Of a stretch of DNA of 64,000 nt, positions 43,086 through 51,132 are shown piece after piece. The position numbers and the translations under genes are program-made. The stretch is taken from the NCBI GenBank assembly GCA_014695295.1, contig JACJNY010000067.1, positions 62,001 through 126,000 on the forward strand. Reading direction: 5' to 3'. The notes below the pieces were generated by a model. It had not been told where the DNA came from. It worked only from the letters and a program-made list of their open reading frames with translations, and made no database searches. This DNA is from Microcoleus sp. FACHB-61 (lineage in GTDB: Bacteria; Cyanobacteriota; Cyanobacteriia; Cyanobacteriales; Microcoleaceae). How positions within the stretch are numbered: the stretch's first letter is position 1; each line of letters starts with the position of its first letter.

Positions 43086-45737
43086 ATGAAGTTTGTCTGC
43101 GTTCTCTCCCCCCAACAATTGCTTTCTGCTGGTATCGCATTGCTCGCAGCGATCGAGTGTGGCGCGTGGCTCGCTCCAAATGCGGCGCGGGCAAAAGCTG
43201 CGGGGGAAAATTATTCGTCTCTGTCGCCGAAAATCCTCGCTAGTAACAACGATGTTAAGTGCAATGGGGCGCGATCGCCACAAAATCGGTGTCCAGTCGG
43301 CGGTTTGTTCGTCAAAACTCAAAATACAGCCAGAGAACAAGTCTTTCCTCTCAAGCAGACTGAAGTTAAAGCCAAAATTGCTGGCAATATTTCGCGTGTC
43401 GAAGTTGTTCAGAAGTTTGAGAATCCTTTTCCCGAATCTTTAGAAGCTGTTTATGTATTTCCTTTGCCCGACGAAGCGGCGGTGGATGATATGGAAATTA
43501 AAATAGGCGATCGCACTATTAAAGCTGATATCAAACTCCGCGAGGAAGCTTTAGAAATTTACGAACAAGCCAGACAGCAAGGCCGGACTGCGGGTTTGTT
43601 GGAACAAGAACGCGACAATATTTTTACTCAGTCTCTGGCGAATATCAAGCCGGGAGAAAAAATTGAAGTTACGATTCGCTATACGGAAAGTCTCAAGTTT
43701 GCCGGTGGCGATTACGAATTTGTGTTTCCAATGGTGGTTGGGCCGCGCTATATTTCGGGAAATCTGACCCCCCCCAACCCCCCCTTACCAAGGAAGGGCG
43801 ATAGTTCTGAGTCTCCAGGGGCGAGAAATACCACCCCCCCCAACCCCCCCTTAGTAAGGGGGGGCAATTCTCAATCCCCCCCCTTAGTAAGGGGGGGCGA
43901 TTCTCAATCCCCCCCCTTAGCAAGGGGGGGGCAGGGGGGGGTTAATACCGATGCCGATCGCATTAACCCGCCTGTCTTGCCTCCGGGAACGATCTCGGGT
44001 CACAATATCGCTGTTTCGGTAGAAATAGATGCCGGAGTTGCGATCGGCGATGTCCGCTCTACTTCCCATCAAATTACAACTGACCGCAGCGGCAATATTG
44101 TGCAAGTCCAATTAGCCAATTCTGACAAAATTCCCAATAAAGATTTAATTTTGCGCTATCGAGTGGCGGGCGAAAATACGCGCTCAACTGTCTTGACTCA
44201 ATCGGACAAGCGGGGCGGTCATTTTGCTACTTATTTGATTCCGGCATTAAATTACAAAACTAATGAAATTGTACCTAAAGATGTCGTGTTTTTGATGGAT
44301 ACTTCCGGTTCTCAACAGGGCGAACCGCTGGCAAGATCTAAGGAGTTGATGCGCCGCTTCATTCAAGGGCTGAATCCCAACGATACTTTTACTATTATTG
44401 ATTTTGCCAATACTGCGCAAGCGCTTTCAACTACTCCTTTAGCGAATACTGCGGAAAATCGACAAAGGGCAATTAATTATATTGACAAGTTGCAGGCTAA
44501 CGGAGGCAGTGAACTGCTTAACGGCATTCAAGCAGTGAGGAATTTTCCGGCGGCAACGGAAAGGCTGCGGAGTATTGTACTAATTACTGACGGTTACATT
44601 GGTAATGAAAATGAAGTGCTGGCGCTGGTTCAGCAGAGTCTGAAACCGGGAAATCGACTTTATAGTTTTGGTGTCGGCGGTTCGGTGAATCGGTTTTTGC
44701 TCAACCGTTTGGCAGAAGTGGGAAGAGGCACGTGTCAAGTAATTCGTCAAGATGAACCGTCAGCAGAAGCAGCAGAAAAGTTTTTTAGTCAAATTAATAG
44801 TCCGGTATTGACTAATATTCAAATTAGTTGGGAAGGAGTGGGGGAAAAACCGGAGATTTATCCGATCGCTGCGCCGGATTTGTTTGCGAGTCAGCCGCTG
44901 GTTTTGTTTGGCAAAAAGACCGATCGAGCTAACGGCCAACTTCGCATCCGCGGCACTCTTGCAGGCGGCAAAGCTTACGAGCAAGTTTTACCTGTCAATT
45001 TTGCTCAATCCGGCGGGCGGCAGCGGGAGTCAACTTCAGTCGCAGCAACCGCTACGGATTTTGGCAATCCGGCGGTAGCTCAACTTTGGGGTCGATCGCG
45101 CATTAAAGATTTAATGAATCAAATGTTTGGCGGCGAGACTAAATCTCTGGTGGAAGCTGTGACTAATACTGCTCTGACTTATCGCTTGCTGTCGGAATAC
45201 ACGGCTTTTGTGGCTGTGAGCGAAGAAGTCCGAGTCGAACCAGATGGATCTCGTCGTCGCGTGCAAGTGCCTGTAGAACTGCCGCAGGGTGTCAGCTATG
45301 AAGGTATTTTCGAGTCTGGAGGGGCGGAGCCAACTAGAGGCGGCACTCGCAGCGTTACCTCGAATCGCAACTCGGCACCGATGAGTCCAGCTCCTGCTAT
45401 AGTGCCGCAGCAAGGTAACAGCCAATTGCAACCCCAGAAGCCTTTGGCTTCTCGCTGGCAAGTAGTTAGCGCTGAAGGGTTGGATGCCGGGGCGATCGCC
45501 GCTTTGACTCAATACCTGCAATCGGTTAATCTCCCGGCGGGGGTTAGCGGTGAAACGGTGTGGGAGTTATCGGTACAAGACGGCCGCGTTGCCCGACTGG
45601 CGATCGACACTCAAACCTCGACGCTGCAAGCAACAGACGCCGTAGAGACTCTCAAGAAAGCCTTGAGTTCCTGGCAACCTCCCGCAGGATTCAAGGGTAC
45701 GCTGCGCCTGAAGTTGCAAATTACGGTCGATCGTTAA
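43086..45737 (+). CDS. VIT and vWA domain protein (inter-alpha-trypsin-inhibitor-like), secreted
   Basis: An 883-residue protein. A signal peptide (about 1-35, ending NAARAKA) is followed by a VIT domain (about 90-220). That domain shows 'KQTEVKAKIAGNISRVEVVQ' and 'YVFPLPDEAAVDDMEIKIGDR'. The vWA domain (about 393-560) has an incomplete MIDAS (DTSGS; ITDG present). The tail is long and Ser/Pro/Gln-rich, with a final folded segment. Between VIT strands, residues about 228-285 are a Pro/Gly-rich insertion (PPNPPLVRGG-type) encoded by dispersed DNA repeats, in frame. Relatives are periplasmic or surface adhesion/scaffold proteins; the function here is unknown. Confidence 0.8.
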   Translation: MKFVCVLSPQQLLSAGIALLAAIECGAWLAPNAARAKAAGENYSSLSPKILASNNDVKCNGARSPQNRCPVGGLFVKTQNTAREQVFPLKQTEVKAKIAGNISRVEVVQKFENPFPESLEAVYVFPLPDEAAVDDMEIKIGDRTIKADIKLREEALEIYEQARQQGRTAGLLEQERDNIFTQSLANIKPGEKIEVTIRYTESLKFAGGDYEFVFPMVVGPRYISGNLTPPNPPLPRKGDSSESPGARNTTPPNPPLVRGGNSQSPPLVRGGDSQSPPLARGGQGGVNTDADRINPPVLPPGTISGHNIAVSVEIDAGVAIGDVRSTSHQITTDRSGNIVQVQLANSDKIPNKDLILRYRVAGENTRSTVLTQSDKRGGHFATYLIPALNYKTNEIVPKDVVFLMDTSGSQQGEPLARSKELMRRFIQGLNPNDTFTIIDFANTAQALSTTPLANTAENRQRAINYIDKLQANGGSELLNGIQAVRNFPAATERLRSIVLITDGYIGNENEVLALVQQSLKPGNRLYSFGVGGSVNRFLLNRLAEVGRGTCQVIRQDEPSAEAAEKFFSQINSPVLTNIQISWEGVGEKPEIYPIAAPDLFASQPLVLFGKKTDRANGQLRIRGTLAGGKAYEQVLPVNFAQSGGRQRESTSVAATATDFGNPAVAQLWGRSRIKDLMNQMFGGETKSLVEAVTNTALTYRLLSEYTAFVAVSEEVRVEPDGSRRRVQVPVELPQGVSYEGIFESGGAEPTRGGTRSVTSNRNSAPMSPAPAIVPQQGNSQLQPQKPLASRWQVVSAEGLDAGAIAALTQYLQSVNLPAGVSGETVWELSVQDGRVARLAIDTQTSTLQATDAVETLKKALSSWQPPAGFKGTLRLKLQITVDR
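43767..43941. repeat. C/G-run dispersed repeat inserted in frame in the VIT/vWA gene
   Basis: Four related units of the form CCCCCCTTAGTAAGGGGGG, joined by GATTCTCAAT-type linkers. Each has self-complementary C-run and G-run arms around a TTAGTAA core. They are translated as NPPLVRGG-like repeats. Such elements are normally intergenic in cyanobacteria; here the reading frame is kept. Confidence 0.8.
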
Positions 45738-45990
45738 GCAATGAGTATTTATGTCAAAAAACATTAACTTTTAATTCAAAAATACCGAAAGCGCGATCGC
45801 TACCCCGAGGAAGATATAAAATCTTTATTAAGAGAGTGCCTTTAAACAGAAAGTGATGTTAATGGGATTTCTACCGTTTGAGGCAAACGCTGAAACAGTC
45901 TAATTTCTCAAACAGTCTAATTTCTGAAAAAACCTTAAGAGTAAAGATTTCTCGATCGAAACCCCCCAATCATAGAAGGTATCACGCCCT

Positions 45991-46890
45991 ATGGAAGTTA
46001 GCGAACTGCTCAACAATTACGAAAAAGGAGAAAGAGACTTTACTGGAGCCGACCTCAGCGGGGCAAACCTGAGCGGAGCAATCTTAATCGGAGTCAACCT
46101 TTCGCGAGCTAATCTTTCCGGGGCGAACCTCAGTAGAGCATTTCTTACCAAAGCAACACTCAAAGGTGCACTGCTGCACAGAACAAATCTGAGTTTTGCC
46201 AAAATGGGTGAAACCAAACTCTCAGGCGCAGATTTGACAAAAGCCAATTTGAGCGGAGCTTTTTTGGTAAAAGCAAAAATGCCGAGGGTAAAGTTAAGCG
46301 GGGCAACTTTAACGGGCGCAAACCTGCGCGGTGCTGTGTTGTGGAATGCCAATTTGTGCAGCGCCGACTTGCAATTAGTTAACTTGCTGGGCGCGAATCT
46401 GACGGGAGCTAATTTTAAGTGGGCAAACCTTTACGGTGCAAGGCTCAATAGTGCAAAACTTTTTGGAGCTCAATTAACCGGAGTCAGTCTGCGGCGAGCG
46501 CAGTTGACAGGGGTGAATCTTTGCGGTGCAGATTTGAGCGGCGTCAACGTGAGCGAAGCTAAACTGATGGGAGCTAATTTGGAAGGCTCGAATTTGGCGG
46601 GGGCGAATTTCAGCGCGGCTCAGTTGCGGGGGGTGAAGTTAGCGGGAGCAAACTTAACCGGGGCTAAGTTGAGGGGAAGTTGTTTGAGAGGAGCAAATCT
46701 GAATTGGGCAAAGCTGTGTCAAGCAGATTTGATTGCAGCAGATTTGAGCGAGGCGACGTTAATAGGAGCTAATTTAGATAATGCTTTGTTGGCGGGAGCT
46801 ATTTTGCCGGAATCTACTAGGCGCTATTTTTCCTTAGCTGGGGCGGGCCAAGTCAATTCTTGGGAAGTTAATGAGATTTCAAATGGGTAA
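45991..46890 (+). CDS. Pentapeptide-repeat protein
   Basis: A 299-residue protein. After a short N-terminal segment (MEVSELLNNYEKGERDF) nearly all of it is A(N/D)LxG-type pentapeptides (SGANLSGAILIGVNLSRANL and so on), about 50 units. These predict a right-handed quadrilateral beta-helix of about 13 coils. The last about 25 residues break the pattern and may cap the helix. There is no signal or membrane helix. Function is not predictable; such proteins are abundant in cyanobacteria. Confidence 0.9.
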   Translation: MEVSELLNNYEKGERDFTGADLSGANLSGAILIGVNLSRANLSGANLSRAFLTKATLKGALLHRTNLSFAKMGETKLSGADLTKANLSGAFLVKAKMPRVKLSGATLTGANLRGAVLWNANLCSADLQLVNLLGANLTGANFKWANLYGARLNSAKLFGAQLTGVSLRRAQLTGVNLCGADLSGVNVSEAKLMGANLEGSNLAGANFSAAQLRGVKLAGANLTGAKLRGSCLRGANLNWAKLCQADLIAADLSEATLIGANLDNALLAGAILPESTRRYFSLAGAGQVNSWEVNEISNG

Positions 46891-47230
46891 GGGGGAATGG
46901 GGAATGGGAAATTGTTGGTTCTCACCCAATGAAAACTAAAAACTAATATCTATTTAAAAAAGTATTGCTACAATCCTCAATATTATACGAATTTAGTTGG
47001 CGATCGCCCTCGCCCACAAAGAAACCGGGCTTTTTAACTTTTATAGAGGCTTTTAACCGCGTGTATTTGGGTTAAAAAACCAAGGTGATGGACACCCGTG
47101 CGATCGCGAACTAGAATTATTAAAAGTGGCAGATATCCGCGCCGTAGACGGCATTGCCCTGTCTCTACAAGGGACTGCGCTCAAAGTTTTCTGTTGAAAT
47201 CAATTCTTTAATCTCAAATCTAAAATCGTT
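46891..47230. other. Intergenic region, no gene seen
   Basis: About 340 bases between two rightward genes. It includes a decayed member of the GGACACGG palindrome family near 47140-47166 and an AAACCGGGCTTTTT remnant. No gene was identified. Confidence 0.4.
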
Positions 47231-47551
47231 ATGACTGTTAATTTTGGGGTGGTGCTGGTAACTGCGGCATCGGAGGCGGAGGCGGAGAATCTCGCTAAAA
47301 CTCTAGTTGAACACAAGCTGGCTGCTTGTGTGAGTTTGTCGCCAATTCGCTCTATTTATACTTGGCAAGGCGAGATTCATGCCGAGTCAGAGTGGCAGTT
47401 GCTGATTAAAACTGATTTGGCTAAATTTGAGGCTTTAAAAACAAAAGTTCAGGAACTCCATTCCTATGAAGTTCCCGAAATTATTGCTATTCCTATTATC
47501 GCTGGCAGCCATGCTTATCTGAATTGGCTGGGACAATCTTTAAGTTTGTAG
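47231..47551 (+). CDS. cutA: Divalent-cation tolerance protein CutA
   Basis: The 106-residue ferredoxin-like trimeric protein shows the family sequence VTAASEAEAENLAKTLVEHK, then LAACVSLSPIRSIYTWQGEI and EVPEIIAIPIIAGSHAYLNWL. CutA is linked to copper/divalent metal tolerance, though its exact role is unclear. It has full length and stands alone, convergent with the DUF2231 gene. Confidence 0.93.
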   Translation: MTVNFGVVLVTAASEAEAENLAKTLVEHKLAACVSLSPIRSIYTWQGEIHAESEWQLLIKTDLAKFEALKTKVQELHSYEVPEIIAIPIIAGSHAYLNWLGQSLSL

Positions 47552-47618
47552 TCAAGACTTTAGTCCTAAATTATCCAATGAAGAGGGACTGAAGTCCCTA
47601 TTACAAATGGTCAGAAAC

Positions 47619-48158
47619 CTAGGAATTATGACTGCTAGGGCCGATGACGCCGATTTTGTGGCGAAAACTTAGTTCGCCGCCGAACCAGCCTGTAATGCCC
47701 AGCAAGGCTGCCACGACGATCGAAATTGCTAAACCTGTATATACGATCGGCTCAGCCGGATTTCCTTGTCGCAACACCAGGTTAATCAGGGAAAGTACCA
47801 TAACCGCCACATTGCCGCCCATGTGCAACCAACCGGCACTGCGCTCGCGCACTCTTTTAACTTTGAAAAAATCTAAAAAGCCCGTGATTGCGGCCAAAAT
47901 CCCCGCAGCAAAACCGACACCGATCAGCCAAACCGAAGCTCTCGCCCAAAACGGATCGCTTGTCAGCCAATAACCGATGTCCGTGCCGGCGGCTCCTACT
48001 AAAAAGGCTACCGGAAACAGTACGAGCACGGGGTGAAGCGGATGGCCTGCAATTGCAACTGAACTCGTTATGCCGGCGTCGCGATACTCTGTATCGTGAC
48101 TTTCGAGAATCGGCGGAAGATTTGGATAGGGCGTACTATTTCTGGGATTTGTTTCCAT
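47619..48158 (-). CDS. DUF2231 membrane protein
   Basis: A 179-residue protein with a soluble N-terminal stretch and the DUF2231 entry motif IAGHPLHPVLVLFPVAFLVG. Four membrane helices are predicted at about 45-65, 73-95, 112-132 and 142-165. The His in GHPLHP is the conserved feature of the family, which sometimes resembles b-type cytochromes; heme binding is not shown here. A small hypothetical gene lies just upstream in the same direction (51-base gap). Confidence 0.78.
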   Translation of the reverse strand: METNPRNSTPYPNLPPILESHDTEYRDAGITSSVAIAGHPLHPVLVLFPVAFLVGAAGTDIGYWLTSDPFWARASVWLIGVGFAAGILAAITGFLDFFKVKRVRERSAGWLHMGGNVAVMVLSLINLVLRQGNPAEPIVYTGLAISIVVAALLGITGWFGGELSFRHKIGVIGPSSHNS

Positions 48159-48209
48159 GATTCCTACAGATAACTTTTGTACAACTAAGCCGTTTTTATT
48201 GGATTGAAC

Positions 48210-48494
48210 TTAATCCCAAACCCGCTCGCCATTTTCGTCAACGCGGGCCTGCCGAATTACGTCGGAAATTTCGTCTGCGTCTTTGACGTGGTGCAGGGCT
48301 TTCTTTTCCCCGTCCGGTTCTTCTACAATCACATAAGTTGGAACTGTAACAACATCTCCCGTGATGTCTGGCACGTGGTCTACCGCCAGTTGCTGGGCTT
48401 TTTCTTCGATGGTTTGCGGTTTGTCGGAAATGCGATCGCCCGGATTGGCACTGCGGTTAATATCTTTTTTCTCGTTCGGTTTGTCGATACTCAT
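48210..48494 (-). CDS. Small hydrophilic protein, unknown function
   Basis: A 94-residue, highly charged protein: MSIDKPNEKKDINRSANPGD, then a helix (QTIEEKAQQLAVDHV) and strands VVTVPTYVIVEEPDGEKKALHHVKDA. The end is DVIRQARVDENGERVWD. No signal or membrane helix. It lies 51 bases upstream of the DUF2231 gene and is probably co-transcribed with it. Family not recognised. Confidence 0.62.
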   Translation of the reverse strand: MSIDKPNEKKDINRSANPGDRISDKPQTIEEKAQQLAVDHVPDITGDVVTVPTYVIVEEPDGEKKALHHVKDADEISDVIRQARVDENGERVWD

Positions 48495-48711
48495 AAAACC
48501 TCTCTGGTGTTTCTAATTTTTTGGCTGGTACTGACTGTAATTCCTACTATTGAACGAAAAATCTACCTGCAGAAACATCTCCCGAGGGGTGGAAGTTTTA
48601 GTTATGCCGATCGCAGGCAGCCTCTTCCTGTAGGTAGAGGTTTTTTGTCTTGTTCCGAAAAAACCTAAGGTAAAATCTAAGCATGATATTTTCCTTCCCT
48701 TTGAGTTGCCC

Positions 48712-49977
48712 ATGAAAAGTTACGATTGGATTGTTGTCGGCGGCGGCATTACGGGTGCGTCACTGAGTTACGAACTGGCAAAAAAAGGTTTTGCTGTGCT
48801 GCTTTTGGAACGAGATGCTACCCTGCAAAATGCTACTCGTTTTAGTTACGGCGGCTTGGCTTATTGGTCTGGCACGACTGATTTAACTCGTCAATTGTGT
48901 GGGGAAGGTATCGAACGCCACCGCAATTTATCGGCCCAATTAGATGCTGATACTGAGTTTCGCGAGTTGGATTTGTTGCTGACAATTGATGCGGGCGATG
49001 ATGCCGAAAAAGCGGCAGCTAATTATGCGCATTTTGCCATTCCTCCGCAGCTTTTGAGTGTTGCAGAAGCTGGCGATTTGGAACCTTTGCTGGATAAAAG
49101 CAATCTCGCCGGAGCTCTGACTGTGCGTCACGGTCACATTTCGCCGACTTCCACAAATAAAGCTTATTGTCAAGGGTTTCTGCGGTTGGGAGGAACTATA
49201 GAATTTGCTGAAGTAATTGGGTTTATAGAAGAGGGAAATCGGATTTCGGGAGTCAAGACGGCGCAGGGAATTTATAGCTGTGAAAATGCTGTTGTTTGTG
49301 CTGGAGGTTGGAGTCGGAGTTTGCTGAAGCTGGCTGGTATTTCTGTGGGAGTTTATTTTAGTCGCGCGGAGATTTTGGAAACTGCACCTGTGGATTTGAA
49401 ACTCAGGACTTTTGTGATGCCTGCGCTATTAAAACGTTTTGAATTGGAAGCTGAATCGAGTAGAATTGAGGTGGATTTTCTGTGGGATGAACCGGGTAAA
49501 GAATTGCTGTCGCCGATTTTAGATCCGGGTGCAATTCAGTTTAATGATGGGAGTTTGCGGATCGGGCAATTGTCTCGCACTTTGAGCGATTTGAATGCTA
49601 AAGTCGATCGCGAAACCAGCGAAAGGGCAATTCGTGCAGGAATCGGCAAGGTTTTGCCAGCTTTGGCAGGTTTACCTGCAACTTGGCACGATTGTATTGT
49701 GGCATTTAGCGCTGATAAATTGCCCGTAGTGGGGCCCATTGGATCTCGCCCTGGATTGCACGTTTTTTCGGGCCTCAGCAATCCTTTGGCTATTGTACCT
49801 GCTGTGGGAGAGCGATTTGCAAATTGGGCGACGGGAGAAAAAGATTGGGCGATCGAACTTTTGTCTCCCGATCGATTTATAGCAGAAGGAAGAAGGAAGA
49901 AGGAAGAAGGAAGAAGGAAGAAGGAAGAAGGAAGAAGGAAGAAGGAAGAAGGAAGAAGGAAGAAGGAAGAAGGATAG
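48712..49977 (+). CDS. FAD-dependent oxidoreductase (DAO family)
   Basis: The ATG at 48712 is preferred over the TTG at 48706 (two codons upstream). The protein opens MKSYDWIVVGGGITGASLSY, a classic dinucleotide-binding GxGxxG with ELAKKGFAVLLLERD. It continues with glycine-oxidase/D-amino-acid-oxidase-like features (ENAVVCAGGWS, and near the end ADKLPVVGPIGSRPGLHVFSGLS). The substrate is unknown. The last about 30 residues (GRRKKEE repeated) come from a heptamer DNA repeat that has run into the gene's 3' end. Confidence 0.85.
   Translation: MKSYDWIVVGGGITGASLSYELAKKGFAVLLLERDATLQNATRFSYGGLAYWSGTTDLTRQLCGEGIERHRNLSAQLDADTEFRELDLLLTIDAGDDAEKAAANYAHFAIPPQLLSVAEAGDLEPLLDKSNLAGALTVRHGHISPTSTNKAYCQGFLRLGGTIEFAEVIGFIEEGNRISGVKTAQGIYSCENAVVCAGGWSRSLLKLAGISVGVYFSRAEILETAPVDLKLRTFVMPALLKRFELEAESSRIEVDFLWDEPGKELLSPILDPGAIQFNDGSLRIGQLSRTLSDLNAKVDRETSERAIRAGIGKVLPALAGLPATWHDCIVAFSADKLPVVGPIGSRPGLHVFSGLSNPLAIVPAVGERFANWATGEKDWAIELLSPDRFIAEGRRKKEEGRRKKEEGRRKKEEGRRKKEEG
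49884..49974. repeat. GGAAGAA heptamer tandem repeat inside the 3' end of a CDS
   Basis: About 13 uninterrupted copies of GGAAGAA. Three heptamers equal seven codons, so it is translated as repeating GRRKKEE. The stop TAG follows directly at 49975-49977. Confidence 0.92.
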
Positions 49978-49980
49978 ATG

Positions 49981-50024
49981 ACTACTGACTAATGACTAAT
50001 GACTAATGACTAATGACTAATGAC
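49981..50024. repeat. TGACTAA heptamer tandem repeat spanning a stop codon
   Basis: Six near-perfect copies of ACTAATG between two convergent genes. The leftward kinase gene ends inside it (stop 50010-50012), so its last residues (LVISH) are repeat-encoded. Confidence 0.88.
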
Positions 50025-51128
50025 TAACAAAGGCAGCGCGACAATAAATGTAGTACCTTTGCCGATCGCACTTTCCACACTTATTGTACCGCCGTGCAGG
50101 TCAACTATGTGCTTGACAATGCAGAGTCCCAAACCCGATCCTTTAATGTTGCCTACATTAGCACCCCGTTCAAACTCCTGAAATAGTTTTTCTTGATATT
50201 CCGCTGTCATCCCAATTCCCTCATCTCGAACGCACAAAATTATTTGCTGGTTTTCGCAGCTTAATTCTAAACTGACATTGCCACCGTCCGGAGAATATTT
50301 AATGGCGTTTGAAAGCAAATTAGTCAGGAGGTGGTGCAGTAGTTTTGCATCGAGATTGGCGTGCAGCGGATCTGTTTGGGCGCGGAAAGTTACGACGTGT
50401 TTGTCGGTGACTATCGGTTGCAGTTCTTCTAAAATAGAGGTGCAGAAATTCGTCGCATTAATCGGATTTAAATTCAAGGAAACTTTGCCGGATTCTGCTT
50501 TGCTAAGCATTAAAATATCTTCCAGCAATCCACTCATATTGCTGACGGCTTTTTTAATGCGAGCGACATTTTTATTTGGGGTTCCTGACGCGCTTTGCAA
50601 TTCGCTATCTTCTAGCATTTCAGCCGAGAGCTGTATGGTAGTTAAAGGAGTGTTTAAATCGTGGTAAGCCATTGAAATAAATCGCGATCTGTTTTCGCTT
50701 TTCGCTGCTGCTAGCGCAATTAGTTTTTGCATTTTAACTGCTTCTTGATGTTTGCTCAGCGCTATCTTGATGGTGGCGTGCAGTTCTCTTTCTTTAAACG
50801 GTTTGAGGAGATAGCCGTAAGAGCCAGTATTTTCGGCTCGCTGCAAAGTTTCGTCGTCGGCATAGGCAGTTGTATAAATAATTGGGATATCTAATTCTTG
50901 ATTAATTATTGCTGCTGTTTCTATACCGTCAATGTCGCCTTTGATGACTATATCCATTAAAATTAAATCGGGTTCCATTTCGCCTGCCCGCTGGATGGCA
51001 TCGGCTCCTGAAGAAACGATATCGGCGATTTTATATCCCAATTTTTCTAATTTGTAGGATAAATTTTTAGCAATTAATAGTTCGTCTTCCACAATCAAAA
51101 TATTAATTTCTTTTTCTGCAAAAATCAT
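50010..51128 (-). CDS. Receiver-histidine kinase hybrid
   Basis: The 372-residue protein has an N-terminal receiver domain (about 8-122): acidic pocket VEDE, phospho-acceptor D59 in LILMDI, and K109 in LLKPF. A HisKA dimerisation helix follows, with H156 (FISMAYHDLNTPL), then an HATPase domain (about 255-370, N-box NAIKYSPDGG, CVRDEGIGM, GSGLGLCIVKHI). No membrane segment is present, so it is cytoplasmic. It probably receives phosphate from the kinase encoded four bases upstream and relays it. It is the last gene of the seven-gene leftward signalling group. The C-terminal tail is encoded by a heptamer repeat. Confidence 0.88.
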   Translation of the reverse strand: MIFAEKEINILIVEDELLIAKNLSYKLEKLGYKIADIVSSGADAIQRAGEMEPDLILMDIVIKGDIDGIETAAIINQELDIPIIYTTAYADDETLQRAENTGSYGYLLKPFKERELHATIKIALSKHQEAVKMQKLIALAAAKSENRSRFISMAYHDLNTPLTTIQLSAEMLEDSELQSASGTPNKNVARIKKAVSNMSGLLEDILMLSKAESGKVSLNLNPINATNFCTSILEELQPIVTDKHVVTFRAQTDPLHANLDAKLLHHLLTNLLSNAIKYSPDGGNVSLELSCENQQIILCVRDEGIGMTAEYQEKLFQEFERGANVGNIKGSGLGLCIVKHIVDLHGGTISVESAIGKGTTFIVALPLLVISH

Positions 51129-51132
51129 AAGT

